The notes under the pieces were generated by a model that saw nothing but the letters and a program-made list of their open reading frames with translations, was not told the origin of the DNA and searched no databases. A stretch of 38,055 nucleotides of DNA from Lachnospiraceae bacterium (lineage in GTDB: Bacteria; Bacillota; Clostridia; Lachnospirales; Lachnospiraceae). Location: assembly GCA_016286555.1 (NCBI GenBank), contig JAEETA010000024.1, positions 1 through 38,055 of the forward strand. Direction: 5' to 3'. A program made the position numbers and the translations under genes. Shown here piece by piece: positions 16,317 to 23,569 of this stretch. Each line of letters begins with the position of its first letter. Position 1 is the stretch's first letter.

Positions 16317-16934
16317 TTAGTCACTTTCCCTCAAACTTTCCATGTCCATTTCGTCGATCATCTGCTCGATGATGCTCTTCTTCAGGAAAATGTCGTAACC
16401 CATCTCACAGATGTAGGCAAACTTCCGCAGATAATCCCGCTGATTCTCCGGCAGATCCTTAAAAGCATCGTCCGCAGTGCTGAATTTCTCCGTCATATCA
16501 CGGCGCACCGCTTCCCTGGAGCCCCGGCCCATCTTCAGGATCTCAGCGTAGATCTCCTGGATGCCGAAGTCCCCGCCCTTCCCGAAAAACTCATCGTTCA
16601 GGGGTGTCAGCAGGGTCTGGATGTCCCCGATGGACAGAAAACTCTTGAAATAAAAGATAAAGAGGAGCTCGAAGAGATGCTCCTTATTGTACTTTTTCTT
16701 GTTCGGCGGAGGGATCAGGTCGTTTTTGGCGTAGTTGTTGATCATAGTCTTGGTCAACACCTTGTCCCCGGGATTCCGAAGGGTGGACCGGAGCTTCCGA
16801 TCCATGAAGGTGGTCACCTGATCCATATACAGTTCGATGTTCGGAAACTCGTCCGGCGCGATGGTCTCCATAAAATCCAGGGATCTCGCCGCCTTCTTCA
16901 GGGCCCGTTCCAGATCGCTGTTCTGATTCTCCAT
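16317..16934 (-). CDS. DUF1836 protein, probable MerR-like DNA-binding regulator
   Basis: 205 residues matching the DUF1836 pattern of Clostridia. Conserved segments are ELYMDQVTTFMDRKL, KVLTKTMINNYAKNDLIPPP and the long helix LFELLFIFYFKSFLSIGDI. The KTMINNY...IPPP stretch resembles a winged helix-turn-helix recognition region, suggesting a transcription factor, but no target is established. Divergently oriented from yerC across 250 bases. A perfect palindrome lies inside its own putative promoter spacer, which would fit autoregulation. Confidence 0.8.
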   Translation of the reverse strand: MENQNSDLERALKKAARSLDFMETIAPDEFPNIELYMDQVTTFMDRKLRSTLRNPGDKVLTKTMINNYAKNDLIPPPNKKKYNKEHLFELLFIFYFKSFLSIGDIQTLLTPLNDEFFGKGGDFGIQEIYAEILKMGRGSREAVRRDMTEKFSTADDAFKDLPENQRDYLRKFAYICEMGYDIFLKKSIIEQMIDEMDMESLRESD

Positions 16935-17017
16935 TTCATCCCCCTAAATGTATGATACCCACGGATTGCTCCACTGCTGCGCAGTTCTCACAATCCTGCA
17001 TTTATGAGTATCATATC

Positions 17018-17046
17018 ATAATCTAGTTTTAAAAACTACATGGCAA
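17018..17046 (-). promoter_or_regulatory. Possible DUF1836 promoter with a palindrome in the spacer
   Basis: Minus-strand -35 TTGCCA (17041-17046), a 17-base spacer and -10 GATTAT (17018-17023). The perfect inverted repeat TAGTTTT-A-AAAACTA (17024-17038) fills the spacer and could be an operator. TATGAT just downstream is an alternative -10. Confidence 0.45.
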
Positions 17047-17106
17047 ATTCAAAAGAAATCCGCACAAGTCTCTGCCCCTTTTGACAAAAACTCTCGAAAA
17101 ATCGTG

Positions 17107-17135
17107 TTTACTTTCACATGCTAAAGTGTTACTAT
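17107..17135 (+). promoter_or_regulatory. Promoter of yerC
   Basis: -35 TTTACT (17107-17112), 17-base spacer, extended -10 TGTTACTAT (hexamer 17130-17135), about 50 bases before the ATG. A TTGACA at 17081-17086 lies further upstream without a well-placed -10. Confidence 0.6.
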
Positions 17136-17184
17136 GTGAATATCGAAATCATTTTTGACCGAGTACGGTCATCAGGGGGCTATC

Positions 17185-17478
17185 ATGAACGACAAATTAC
17201 AGAATGACTCCGTCGATTTTCTCTTTGATGCGATCCTGCAACTGAAGACCCGGGAGGAGTGCTACTCCTTCTTCGAGGATCTGTGCACGGTGAAGGAGCT
17301 TCAGAGCATGTCTCAGCGCATGGAAGTGGCGGCAATGCTGACAGGGAACGAAACCTATCTGACCATTGCTTCCAAGACGGGAGCGTCCACCGCTACCATC
17401 AGCCGGGTGAACCGCTCTCTCGCCTACGGTAAGGACGGTTACAAGCTCGTGCTGGACCGCATGAAAGATGAAGAATGA
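17185..17478 (+). CDS. yerC: YerC/YecD-type TrpR-like regulator
   Basis: 97-residue small DNA-binding protein of the TrpR/YerC-YecD family. The helix-turn-helix lies in the second half (MEVAAMLTGNETYLTIASKT then GASTATISRVNRSLAYG). The family is widespread in Firmicutes; targets are unknown, and ligand binding as in TrpR should not be assumed. The start at 17185 is chosen because AGGGGG lies six to eight bases upstream; an open frame 30 bases longer lacks such a site. Its own promoter and a strong terminator make it monocistronic. Confidence 0.88.
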   Translation: MNDKLQNDSVDFLFDAILQLKTREECYSFFEDLCTVKELQSMSQRMEVAAMLTGNETYLTIASKTGASTATISRVNRSLAYGKDGYKLVLDRMKDEE

Positions 17479-17486
17479 TGGAATCG

Positions 17487-17521
17487 AAAAGAGCTGCCCG
17501 CTAAGCGGACAGCTCTTTTTT
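17487..17521. terminator. Bidirectional terminator between yerC and the bactofilin gene
   Basis: Stem AAAAGAGCTG-CCCGC-TAA-GCGGA-CAGCTCTTTTTT. A T run follows on the plus strand and TTTT on the minus strand, serving converging yerC and bactofilin transcripts. Confidence 0.85.
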
Positions 17522-17535
17522 GTTGATCATATGAT

Positions 17536-18051
17536 TTATTCTTCGGAAGTGACAGTTTCAACAGCCTGATCCTCTACTGCTTCCATGTTCAGGCCTTCCT
17601 TCTCTTCCTCATCCCGTACCTCCTGCAGGGCTGCGGCTACGGCTGCGGCTGCGGAACGCTTTCCGTTCTTTGCTGCCTTGCGATAGACGGCCTTGCGGCG
17701 GTTCTGATGATCGGGAACCTCCTGATTCATGTTGCAGCTTCCCTGGAAGATGGCGTGCTCATCGATAACGATGGACTCGGTGTTCACATCTCCGATGACT
17801 CTTGCGGTAGCAGTGATCTCCACCTTGCGCTGTGCGGTCACGTTGCCGTTGACCTCACCGCCGATGATGGTGGCTTCCGCATTGATGTTACCGTTGATAA
17901 CGGCTGCGGTACCCAGAACCAGAGTCCCCTCCACCGTTACATCACCGTTGACACATCCGTCGATCCTTGCGGAATCCGGTGCGGAAAATGCACCGTCCAG
18001 TACTGCGCCCTTACCCACCAGGGTCGTGATCCTAATCTCCTGTTTCTTCAT
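17536..18051 (-). CDS. Bactofilin (polymer-forming cytoskeletal protein)
   Basis: 171 residues. Residues ~8-115 are a bactofilin right-handed beta-helix with repeating short turns (DGCVNGDVTVEGTLVLGT, INGNINAEATIIGGEVNG, IGDVNTESIVIDEHAIFQG). A basic/Ala-rich stretch and an acidic tail follow. Bactofilins self-assemble without nucleotides into filaments that scaffold cell-wall enzymes and shape or septum factors. The gene lies 13 bases downstream of the degenerate M23 membrane protein gene, in one transcription unit, matching the recurring bactofilin-M23 pairing seen in other bacteria. Confidence 0.92.
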   Translation of the reverse strand: MKKQEIRITTLVGKGAVLDGAFSAPDSARIDGCVNGDVTVEGTLVLGTAAVINGNINAEATIIGGEVNGNVTAQRKVEITATARVIGDVNTESIVIDEHAIFQGSCNMNQEVPDHQNRRKAVYRKAAKNGKRSAAAAVAAALQEVRDEEEKEGLNMEAVEDQAVETVTSEE

Positions 18052-18064
18052 TTTTCCCCCTCAT

Positions 18065-18802
18065 TTATCCGTTGATGGACAGCTCGTCCATAGGACTGAT
18101 GTACTCACCCTCAAACATCATCTCGTAAACCAGCTTGTGCTTTTTATCGGAAATGACGAACAGGGTATTACCCCGGGATACGCTCTCCCCTTCCTTTACC
18201 ATCACATCATCCGCATTGCGGTAGATGGTGACATAGCCGTTCCCGTGATCGATGGTGACACAGTGACCGTAGGTCTCGTCATCGGCGATCTCCGTTACGA
18301 CACCGGCGGCGGATGCAACCACTGCGGTGCCTGCGGAAGCGGTAAATACCAGGATCGGATGATCTTCGTTAAACTCTTCCATAGAAGCGGAACTGGTCAG
18401 CGGGAACTCCGTGGGCATGGACTGAGAATTGATGGTCTCGGTCAGCTCTGCCTCGGCTGCGACCTTGGTGTTGACGGTGTCACTGAGGATCTGAACCTCT
18501 CCTTCCAGAGAGTTGATGGTGGACTGAAGCGAAAGCTTCTCCTCCTCCATCTCGGAGATCAGGTTGCCCTGCTCTGCGATCATATCCTGATAAACCGCCT
18601 CACGATCCTTCTGAAGATAGAACAATCCCACCATCACACCCAGAAAAACACTGAGTGTCAGAATCAGAACCCAGGAAACGACAGGATGGAAAGTCATAGG
18701 CTTTACTTCTGCGTCTACTGCACTGGTGGTCATGATCATCAGATGCTGCGTCTTGCGACGATGCTTCTTCTGCTTTAAGGAAATCTGATAAGAAGTTTCC
18801 AT
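18065..18802 (-). CDS. Membrane protein with coiled coil and degenerate M23 (LytM) domain
   Basis: 245 residues: a basic cytoplasmic N-terminus (1-40), one transmembrane helix (~41-63), a coiled coil (~70-125), then an extracellular LytM/M23-like fold (~150-240). The fold is recognisable from AGVVTEIADDETYGHCVTIDHGNGYVTIY split over the usual strands and VKEGESVSRGNTL. Zinc ligands are missing: no HxxxD before the first strand, Tyr-Arg-Asn where Tyr-x-His is expected (194-196) and LVYEM where LHFE/HxH is expected (224-228). It is therefore probably a non-catalytic regulator or scaffold, as in SpoIIQ or EnvC. ATG 18802 has GGGAGG six bases upstream. Operon with bactofilin. Confidence 0.85.
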   Translation of the reverse strand: METSYQISLKQKKHRRKTQHLMIMTTSAVDAEVKPMTFHPVVSWVLILTLSVFLGVMVGLFYLQKDREAVYQDMIAEQGNLISEMEEEKLSLQSTINSLEGEVQILSDTVNTKVAAEAELTETINSQSMPTEFPLTSSASMEEFNEDHPILVFTASAGTAVVASAAGVVTEIADDETYGHCVTIDHGNGYVTIYRNADDVMVKEGESVSRGNTLFVISDKKHKLVYEMMFEGEYISPMDELSING

Positions 18803-18844
18803 AACATACCTCCCAAATACCATTTATGACACTGGTGCCTTGTC

Positions 18845-18873
18845 ATAGTAACACATGGGATAAAAATATGCAA
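18845..18873 (-). promoter_or_regulatory. Promoter of the M23-like/bactofilin operon
   Basis: Minus-strand -35 TTGCAT (18868-18873), 17-base spacer, extended -10 TGTTACTAT (hexamer 18845-18850), some 40 bases before the ATG. Confidence 0.75.
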
Positions 18874-18917
18874 CAAATAGTTAATATTTTTGTAATATGT
18901 TTTGAAAACAGGTGTGA

Positions 18918-19694
18918 CTAAACCTCACAAAACCGCGCTATCTCTGCAAAGTTCAGATTTCCGCCATAGATGTCAAGTGCACTCCCCACAGTGACATGAA
19001 TTCGGTTCTTTCCCAGGTCCCGCAAGGCTTTCAGGTCATCCATACTGTGTACGCCACCCGCATAAGTCACGGGAGACCGCTCCCAGTCTGACAAAAGCCT
19101 TACCAGATCCCCCTCGATACCGTTGCTCTTCCCTTCCACATCCACTGCATGAATTAAATATTCGTCACAACTGTCAGAAAGAAATTCCAGAAGATTCAGG
19201 TTTACATAAACATCTGTTTCCTTCTGCCAACGGTCTGTCACAATCACATATCCGTCTGCCTTTTTGCGGCAGCTCAGATCCAGTACCAAATGCTCTTTTC
19301 CTACGGCTTTCACCATTTCTGACAGTCGTTCCGGGTCCATTTTTCCGTCCTGAAAAACGTAAGAAGTAACGATCACATGGGAGGCACCTGCCTCCAGATA
19401 CTCCTCCGCATTGTCCGGCCGGATACCGCCCCCTACCTGGAGCCCGCCGGGATATGCCCGCAGCGCTGCCAGGGCCTGGGCTCTGGTGGCTTCGTAATGC
19501 TCGCTGGAAGCCGGATTTAAGAGGATCACATGGCCGCCCTTCAGCTGATGCTCCGCAAAAAGGCGGGCATACTCCTCCGCTCCCTTCTCGGAGACGAAGT
19601 TGTCTCTGGCGCTGTCCCCCTCATCCTTCAGGGAGCTTCCCACGATCTGCTTTACTTTTCCGTTGTGAATATCTATACAGGGTCTGAATTGCAT
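18918..19694 (-). CDS. hisA: HisA, ProFAR isomerase of the eukaryotic (HIS6) type
   Basis: 258-residue TIM-barrel enzyme for the fourth step of histidine biosynthesis, converting ProFAR to PRFAR. The start FRPCIDIHNGKVKQIVG and the inserted length match the eukaryotic-type HisA (HIS6) rather than the usual bacterial form. Likely catalytic acids are Asp8 and Asp139 (VLDLSC). Phosphate-binding glycine loops are VGGGIRPDN and YAGGVHS. No other his gene is in the window, so it stands apart from a his operon. It follows the dapB terminator and may have its own promoter, which was not identified. Confidence 0.9.
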   Translation of the reverse strand: MQFRPCIDIHNGKVKQIVGSSLKDEGDSARDNFVSEKGAEEYARLFAEHQLKGGHVILLNPASSEHYEATRAQALAALRAYPGGLQVGGGIRPDNAEEYLEAGASHVIVTSYVFQDGKMDPERLSEMVKAVGKEHLVLDLSCRKKADGYVIVTDRWQKETDVYVNLNLLEFLSDSCDEYLIHAVDVEGKSNGIEGDLVRLLSDWERSPVTYAGGVHSMDDLKALRDLGKNRIHVTVGSALDIYGGNLNFAEIARFCEV

Positions 19695-19708
19695 GGATTT
19701 CTCCTTAT

Positions 19709-19740
19709 AAAACGAACTCCGAAACGAATCGTTCCGGAGT
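19709..19740 (-). terminator. Hairpin between dapB and hisA
   Basis: Imperfect inverted repeat ACTCCGGAACGA / TCGTTTCGGAGT followed by TCGTTTT on the minus strand, after the dapB stop at 19766. Confidence 0.55.
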
Positions 19741-19765
19741 CCTCTCGTTTCTATCTGTACTTTTA

Positions 19766-20521
19766 TTAACCAATCACGTCGCTCATATCATAGAGGCCGG
19801 GTGCCTTTCCTACCAGGAACTTGGCAGCGCTGATGGCGCCTTTGGCAAATACAGCTCTGGAATAAGCTCTGTGGGAGAAGGTGATGACCTCATCCTGACC
19901 GGCAAAGATCACATCATGGTCACCCACGATGCTGCCGCCGCGGATGGCGGAGATACCGATCTCCTCTTTGGGTCTCTTCATTCTGCGGCCGGTGCGGTCG
20001 TAAACATACTGGTACCTCTCGGGCAGTGCATCGTTGATGGCGTTTGCCAGGGCGTATGCGGTGCCGCTGGGAGCATCCAGCTTACGATTGTGATGCGCCT
20101 CCACGATCTCGATGTCGAATCCCGCAGGATCCAACACAGCGGTTGCTTCCTTCAGAAGCTTCATGAGAAGGTTGATTCCCAGGCTCATGTTAGCGCTCAT
20201 GAGGATCGCTACCTTGGTGGAGCAGACTCTCATTTTGGAAATCTGGTCATCACTGAGACCGGTGGTGCACAGAACCAGCGGAATTCCGCGTTCCACGCAC
20301 TCGTCCAGGAGCCCGTCCAGGGCCACCACGTTGGAAAAATCAATGATCACATCAGCATCCACTCTGCAATCCGCAATATTGGAAAACACGGGATACTGAT
20401 TGTGTCCGTCGTCAAAGGCATCAACGCCTGCTACGATCTCAACATCATCCATCTCGTCGATCATAGCGGTGATGGTACGTCCCATTCGGCCGTTGCAGCC
20501 GTGCATGATCACTCTGGTCAT
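19766..20521 (-). CDS. dapB: 4-hydroxy-tetrahydrodipicolinate reductase
   Basis: 251-residue NAD(P)H-dependent reductase, second committed step of the diaminopimelate/lysine pathway. The N-terminal Rossmann motif is VIMHGCNGRMGRT (4-16). The substrate-binding signature is EAHHNRKLDAPSGTA, with catalytic His/Lys. It lies 23 bases after dapA in the same operon and supplies peptidoglycan diaminopimelate and lysine. Confidence 0.95.
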   Translation of the reverse strand: MTRVIMHGCNGRMGRTITAMIDEMDDVEIVAGVDAFDDGHNQYPVFSNIADCRVDADVIIDFSNVVALDGLLDECVERGIPLVLCTTGLSDDQISKMRVCSTKVAILMSANMSLGINLLMKLLKEATAVLDPAGFDIEIVEAHHNRKLDAPSGTAYALANAINDALPERYQYVYDRTGRRMKRPKEEIGISAIRGGSIVGDHDVIFAGQDEVITFSHRAYSRAVFAKGAISAAKFLVGKAPGLYDMSDVIG

Positions 20522-20544
20522 AAGTCTCCCCTCCTTATTCCCGA

Positions 20545-21429
20545 TTAAAGTACGCCGTACTCCTTCATGGCCTTCTTCAGGCGCTCAACATTGGCAGGCT
20601 CCATCTCGGTCAGAGGCATACGAAGAGTTCCGCCGCAGACGCCCTGCAGCTCCAGTGCCTTCTTCACGGGGATGGGGTTCACCTCACAGAACAGTGCCTT
20701 CACCAGGTCGATGGCTTCCAGCTGCAGTCTGCAGCTTTCCTTCACATCGCCGTCCAGGTACTTCTGGCAGATGTCGTGAGTCTGCTTCGGTGCTACATTT
20801 GCCAGCACGGAGATGACGCCCTTTCCGCCCAGGCTCATGATGGGAACGATCTCATCATCATTGCCGGAATAGATATCCAGCATACCGTGGGTCAGGGATG
20901 CGAGCTCTGCCACCTGGCTGATGTTGCCGCTGGCTTCCTTCACACCGACGATATTGGGCACATCCTTTGCCAGTCTTGCGATGGTGGCGGGCTGGATGTT
21001 GCAGCCGGTGCGGCTGGGTACGTTGTAGAGGATCACGGGGATCTTAATGGAATCCGCCGTGGCCTTGAAATGCTGATACAGGCCGTTCTGGGTTGCCTTG
21101 TTGTAGTAAGGGCTTACCAGCAGGACGCCGTCTGCGCCGTATTTCTCCGCTTCCTGAGACAGGTAGATGGCGGTCTCCGTGCAGTTGGAGCCGGTACCTG
21201 CGATCACGGGGATGCGGTGATTAACCACCTCGATACAGAAACGAACGGTCTCCAGATGCTCCTCATGGCTCTGGGTCGCCGCCTCACCGGTGGTGCCGCA
21301 GACGATGATGGCATCGGTGCCACCTTCGATCTGCAATTCGATCAATTTACGAAACGCTTCAAAATCTACAGAACCGTCCTCTTTCATGGGAGTGACGATC
21401 GCTACTCCGGAACCGGTAAATAATGCCAT
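20545..21429 (-). CDS. dapA: 4-hydroxy-tetrahydrodipicolinate synthase
   Basis: 294-residue class I aldolase-type TIM barrel condensing pyruvate with aspartate semialdehyde. The motif GTTGEAAT (45-52) carries the catalytic threonines, Tyr136 sits in LYNVPSRTG and the Schiff-base Lys164 in VGVKEASGN. The start at 21429 has AAGGAGG eight bases upstream; an open frame 34 codons longer is 5' untranslated sequence. First gene of dapA-dapB, with a near-consensus promoter. Confidence 0.96.
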   Translation of the reverse strand: MALFTGSGVAIVTPMKEDGSVDFEAFRKLIELQIEGGTDAIIVCGTTGEAATQSHEEHLETVRFCIEVVNHRIPVIAGTGSNCTETAIYLSQEAEKYGADGVLLVSPYYNKATQNGLYQHFKATADSIKIPVILYNVPSRTGCNIQPATIARLAKDVPNIVGVKEASGNISQVAELASLTHGMLDIYSGNDDEIVPIMSLGGKGVISVLANVAPKQTHDICQKYLDGDVKESCRLQLEAIDLVKALFCEVNPIPVKKALELQGVCGGTLRMPLTEMEPANVERLKKAMKEYGVL

Positions 21430-21502
21430 GAATCCTTCCTCCTTATGGATCATCGTGAGAGGAAGCCGGGGAGGCTTCTTCTTCATCCGATAAATCACGG
21501 TA

Positions 21503-21531
21503 ATTATAACAAACGAAAGTGTGCTTTGCAA
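21503..21531 (-). promoter_or_regulatory. Promoter of dapA-dapB
   Basis: Minus-strand -35 TTGCAA (21526-21531), 17-base spacer and -10 TATAAT (21503-21508) with extended TG. The untranslated leader is about 65 bases. No lysine riboswitch fits in this space. Confidence 0.8.
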
Positions 21532-21555
21532 TAATACGGAAACGCATTATTTCCC

Positions 21556-23388
21556 TTAATTGCTAAAGCCAGCACGCTTTCGGAGACGGGGATCCAGGAT
21601 CTTTTTCCGGATTCTCAGATTGGAGGGGGTCACCTCCAGGAGCTCGTCGGTGTCGATAAAGTCCAGAGCCTGCTCCAGGGAAAGGATTCTGGGGGGCACC
21701 AGGCGCAGTGCTTCGTCTGCGCTGGAGGATCTGGTATTGGTCAGCTGCTTCTTCTTGCAGACATTGATCTCGATGTCCTCGGACTTGCCGGTCTGACCCA
21801 CCACCATGCCGGCGTAAACCTTCTCGCCGGGGCCGATGAAGAGGGTACCGCGCTCCTGGGCATTGAAGAGGCCGTAGGTGATGGCTTCGCCGGGCTCGAA
21901 AGCGATGAGGCTTCCCTGCTTCCGGTACTGGATATCTCCCTTGTAGGGCGCATAGCCGTCAAATACGGTGTTCAGGATACCGTTGCCTTTGGTGTCCGTC
22001 ATAAACTCGCCGCGGTAACCGATGAGGCCTCTGGCGGGAATGGAAAACTCCAGTCTGGTGTAGGTGCCGCCGGAGATGCTGCCCATATTCCGCAGCTCGC
22101 CTTTGCGAGCGCCCAGCTTCTCGATGACTGCTCCCGCGTAATCGTTGGGAACATCGATGTAAGCCAGCTCCATGGGCTCCGTCTTTTTGCCGTTCTCGTC
22201 CTCACGGTACAGAACCTCTGCCTTGGATACGGCAAATTCATAGCCTTCTCTGCGCATGGTCTCGATGAGGACGGACAGATGCAGTTCGCCTCTGCCGGAG
22301 ACCTTAAAGCGGTCCATATCCTCCGTCTCCTCCACCCGGAGGGACACATCCGTATTCAGCTCACGGAAAAGTCTCTCGCGAATGTGACGGCTGGTGACGA
22401 ATTTACCTTCCTGGCCTGCCAGAGGGCTGTCATTTACCATGAAGTCCATGGCGATGGTAGGCTCGGAGATCTTCTGGAAAGGAATGGGAGTCACCGCATC
22501 GGGGCTGCAGAGGGTGTCTCCAATGTGCAGGTCGGAAATACCGCTGATGGCAACGATGGAACCGATGCCTGCTTCCCGGACCTCCACTTTGTTCAGGCCG
22601 TCAAACTCATAGAGCTTGCTGACCTTGGTCTTGATCAGTTTATCGGGCTCGTGGTGGTTGCAGATCACCACTTCCTGGTTCACGCTGATGGTGCCGTTGT
22701 CTACCTTACCTACGCCGATCCGGCCCACATACTCGTTGTAATCGATGGTGGAGATCAGCACCTGGGTACCTGCCTCGGGATCTCCCTCGGGAGCGGGGAT
22801 GTAGTCCAGGATGGTCTCAAACAGCGGCTCCATATCGGTGCCGGGGGTGCTTGCGTCCAGGCTGGCAACACCGGTCTTGGCAGAGGCATAGACAAAGGGA
22901 CAGTCCAGCTGGGAATCGTCCGCATCCAGCTCCAGGAACAGTTCCAACACCTCGTCCACCACTTCATCGGGTCTCGCCTCGGGGCGGTCGATCTTGTTGA
23001 TGCATACGATGACGGGAAGCTTCAGTTCCAGTGCTTTGCGCAGCACGAACTTGGTCTGGGGCATAGCACCCTCAAATGCGTCCACCACCAGGATGACGCC
23101 GTTGACCATCTTCAGCACACGCTCCACCTCGCCGCCGAAATCTGCGTGGCCCGGGGTGTCGATGATATTGATCTTGGTGTTCTTGTAGGTGACTGCAGTG
23201 TTCTTGGACAGGATGGTGATGCCGCGCTCACGCTCCAGATCGTTGGAGTCCATGACACGCTCCGCCACCTCCTGGTTCTCACGGAACACGCCGGACTGCT
23301 TTAACAGTTCGTCCACCAGGGTGGTCTTCCCATGATCGACATGGGCGATGATTGCTACGTTTCTTACATCTTCTCTCTTCTGAATCAT
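21556..23388 (-). CDS. typA: Translational GTPase TypA/BipA
   Basis: 610-residue ribosome-associated GTPase related to EF-G, important for ribosome assembly and stress or cold growth. The G1 motif is AHVDHGKTT (15-23), with [13 protein letters not shown] (G3) and [15 protein letters not shown] (G4). Domains II, III and V and the BipA-specific C-terminal domain ([20 protein letters not shown] region) follow. The ATG at 23388 has GGAGG eight bases upstream; a TTG 15 bases earlier is less likely. It is preceded by an array of perfect hairpins carrying small overlapping ORFs, unlike any other gene here. Confidence 0.95.
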   Translation of the reverse strand: MIQKREDVRNVAIIAHVDHGKTTLVDELLKQSGVFRENQEVAERVMDSNDLERERGITILSKNTAVTYKNTKINIIDTPGHADFGGEVERVLKMVNGVILVVDAFEGAMPQTKFVLRKALELKLPVIVCINKIDRPEARPDEVVDEVLELFLELDADDSQLDCPFVYASAKTGVASLDASTPGTDMEPLFETILDYIPAPEGDPEAGTQVLISTIDYNEYVGRIGVGKVDNGTISVNQEVVICNHHEPDKLIKTKVSKLYEFDGLNKVEVREAGIGSIVAISGISDLHIGDTLCSPDAVTPIPFQKISEPTIAMDFMVNDSPLAGQEGKFVTSRHIRERLFRELNTDVSLRVEETEDMDRFKVSGRGELHLSVLIETMRREGYEFAVSKAEVLYREDENGKKTEPMELAYIDVPNDYAGAVIEKLGARKGELRNMGSISGGTYTRLEFSIPARGLIGYRGEFMTDTKGNGILNTVFDGYAPYKGDIQYRKQGSLIAFEPGEAITYGLFNAQERGTLFIGPGEKVYAGMVVGQTGKSEDIEINVCKKKQLTNTRSSSADEALRLVPPRILSLEQALDFIDTDELLEVTPSNLRIRKKILDPRLRKRAGFSN

Positions 23389-23516
23389 TTTTTCATCCTC
23401 CAAGCCTGCAAATTCAATTTGCAGGCGCTTGAGGAGAAATCTGCGAATGCAGTTTCTCCGAATAGATCATGCAGTTTTGCCAACCGGCAAAACTGACGTT
23501 TGAAAGAAAAGCGCAT
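23385..23516 (-). other. Possible 43-codon ORF coupled to typA
   Basis: ATG at 23516, TGA at 23385-23387 overlapping the typA ATG (ATGA). The peptide begins MRFSFKRQFCRLAKLH and has three cysteines at most. Most of it is encoded inside the hairpin array, so it may be a by-product of the repeats. It is itself preceded by a six-codon ORF (MFERKR, 23516-23536) whose TGA shares a base with this ATG. Coding status unproven. Confidence 0.25.
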
Positions 23517-23546
23517 CAGCGTTTTCTTTCAAACATTTCTCCTCAA
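23404..23546 (-). repeat. Cluster of four perfect or near-perfect hairpins before typA
   Basis: In about 143 bases: GCCTGCAAATT-C-AATTTGCAGGC (23404-23426); GGAGAAA/TTTCTCC with inner CTGC/GCAG (23433-23459); CAGTTTTGCC-AACC-GGCAAAACTG (23472-23495); and a 13-base stem GTTTGAAAGAAAA/TTTTCTTTCAAAC (23498-23534). A 12-base inverted repeat TTGAGGAGAAAT / ATTTCTCCTCAA (23429-23440 and 23535-23546) embraces the last three. It resembles a compound palindromic repeat element or a multi-hairpin leader RNA. No second copy was seen in the window. Confidence 0.85.
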
Positions 23547-23563
23547 AAACTACTCAGACGCAT

Positions 23564-23569
23564 ATTCTA
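23564..23569 (-). promoter_or_regulatory. Possible extended -10 upstream of the typA hairpin array
   Basis: Minus strand TGATAGAAT straddling the end of recN; no -35 hexamer is evident. If real, typA is transcribed from here with a leader of about 170 bases; otherwise it continues the recN operon. Confidence 0.35.

Noticed and set aside
21430-21502. Lysine riboswitch upstream of dapA
   Set aside because: The leader is about 65 bases, far shorter than an L-box, and contains only a short hairpin.
23404-23546. CRISPR array
   Set aside because: The repeats are hairpin arms of different sequence, with no regularly spaced identical direct repeats and no cas genes.
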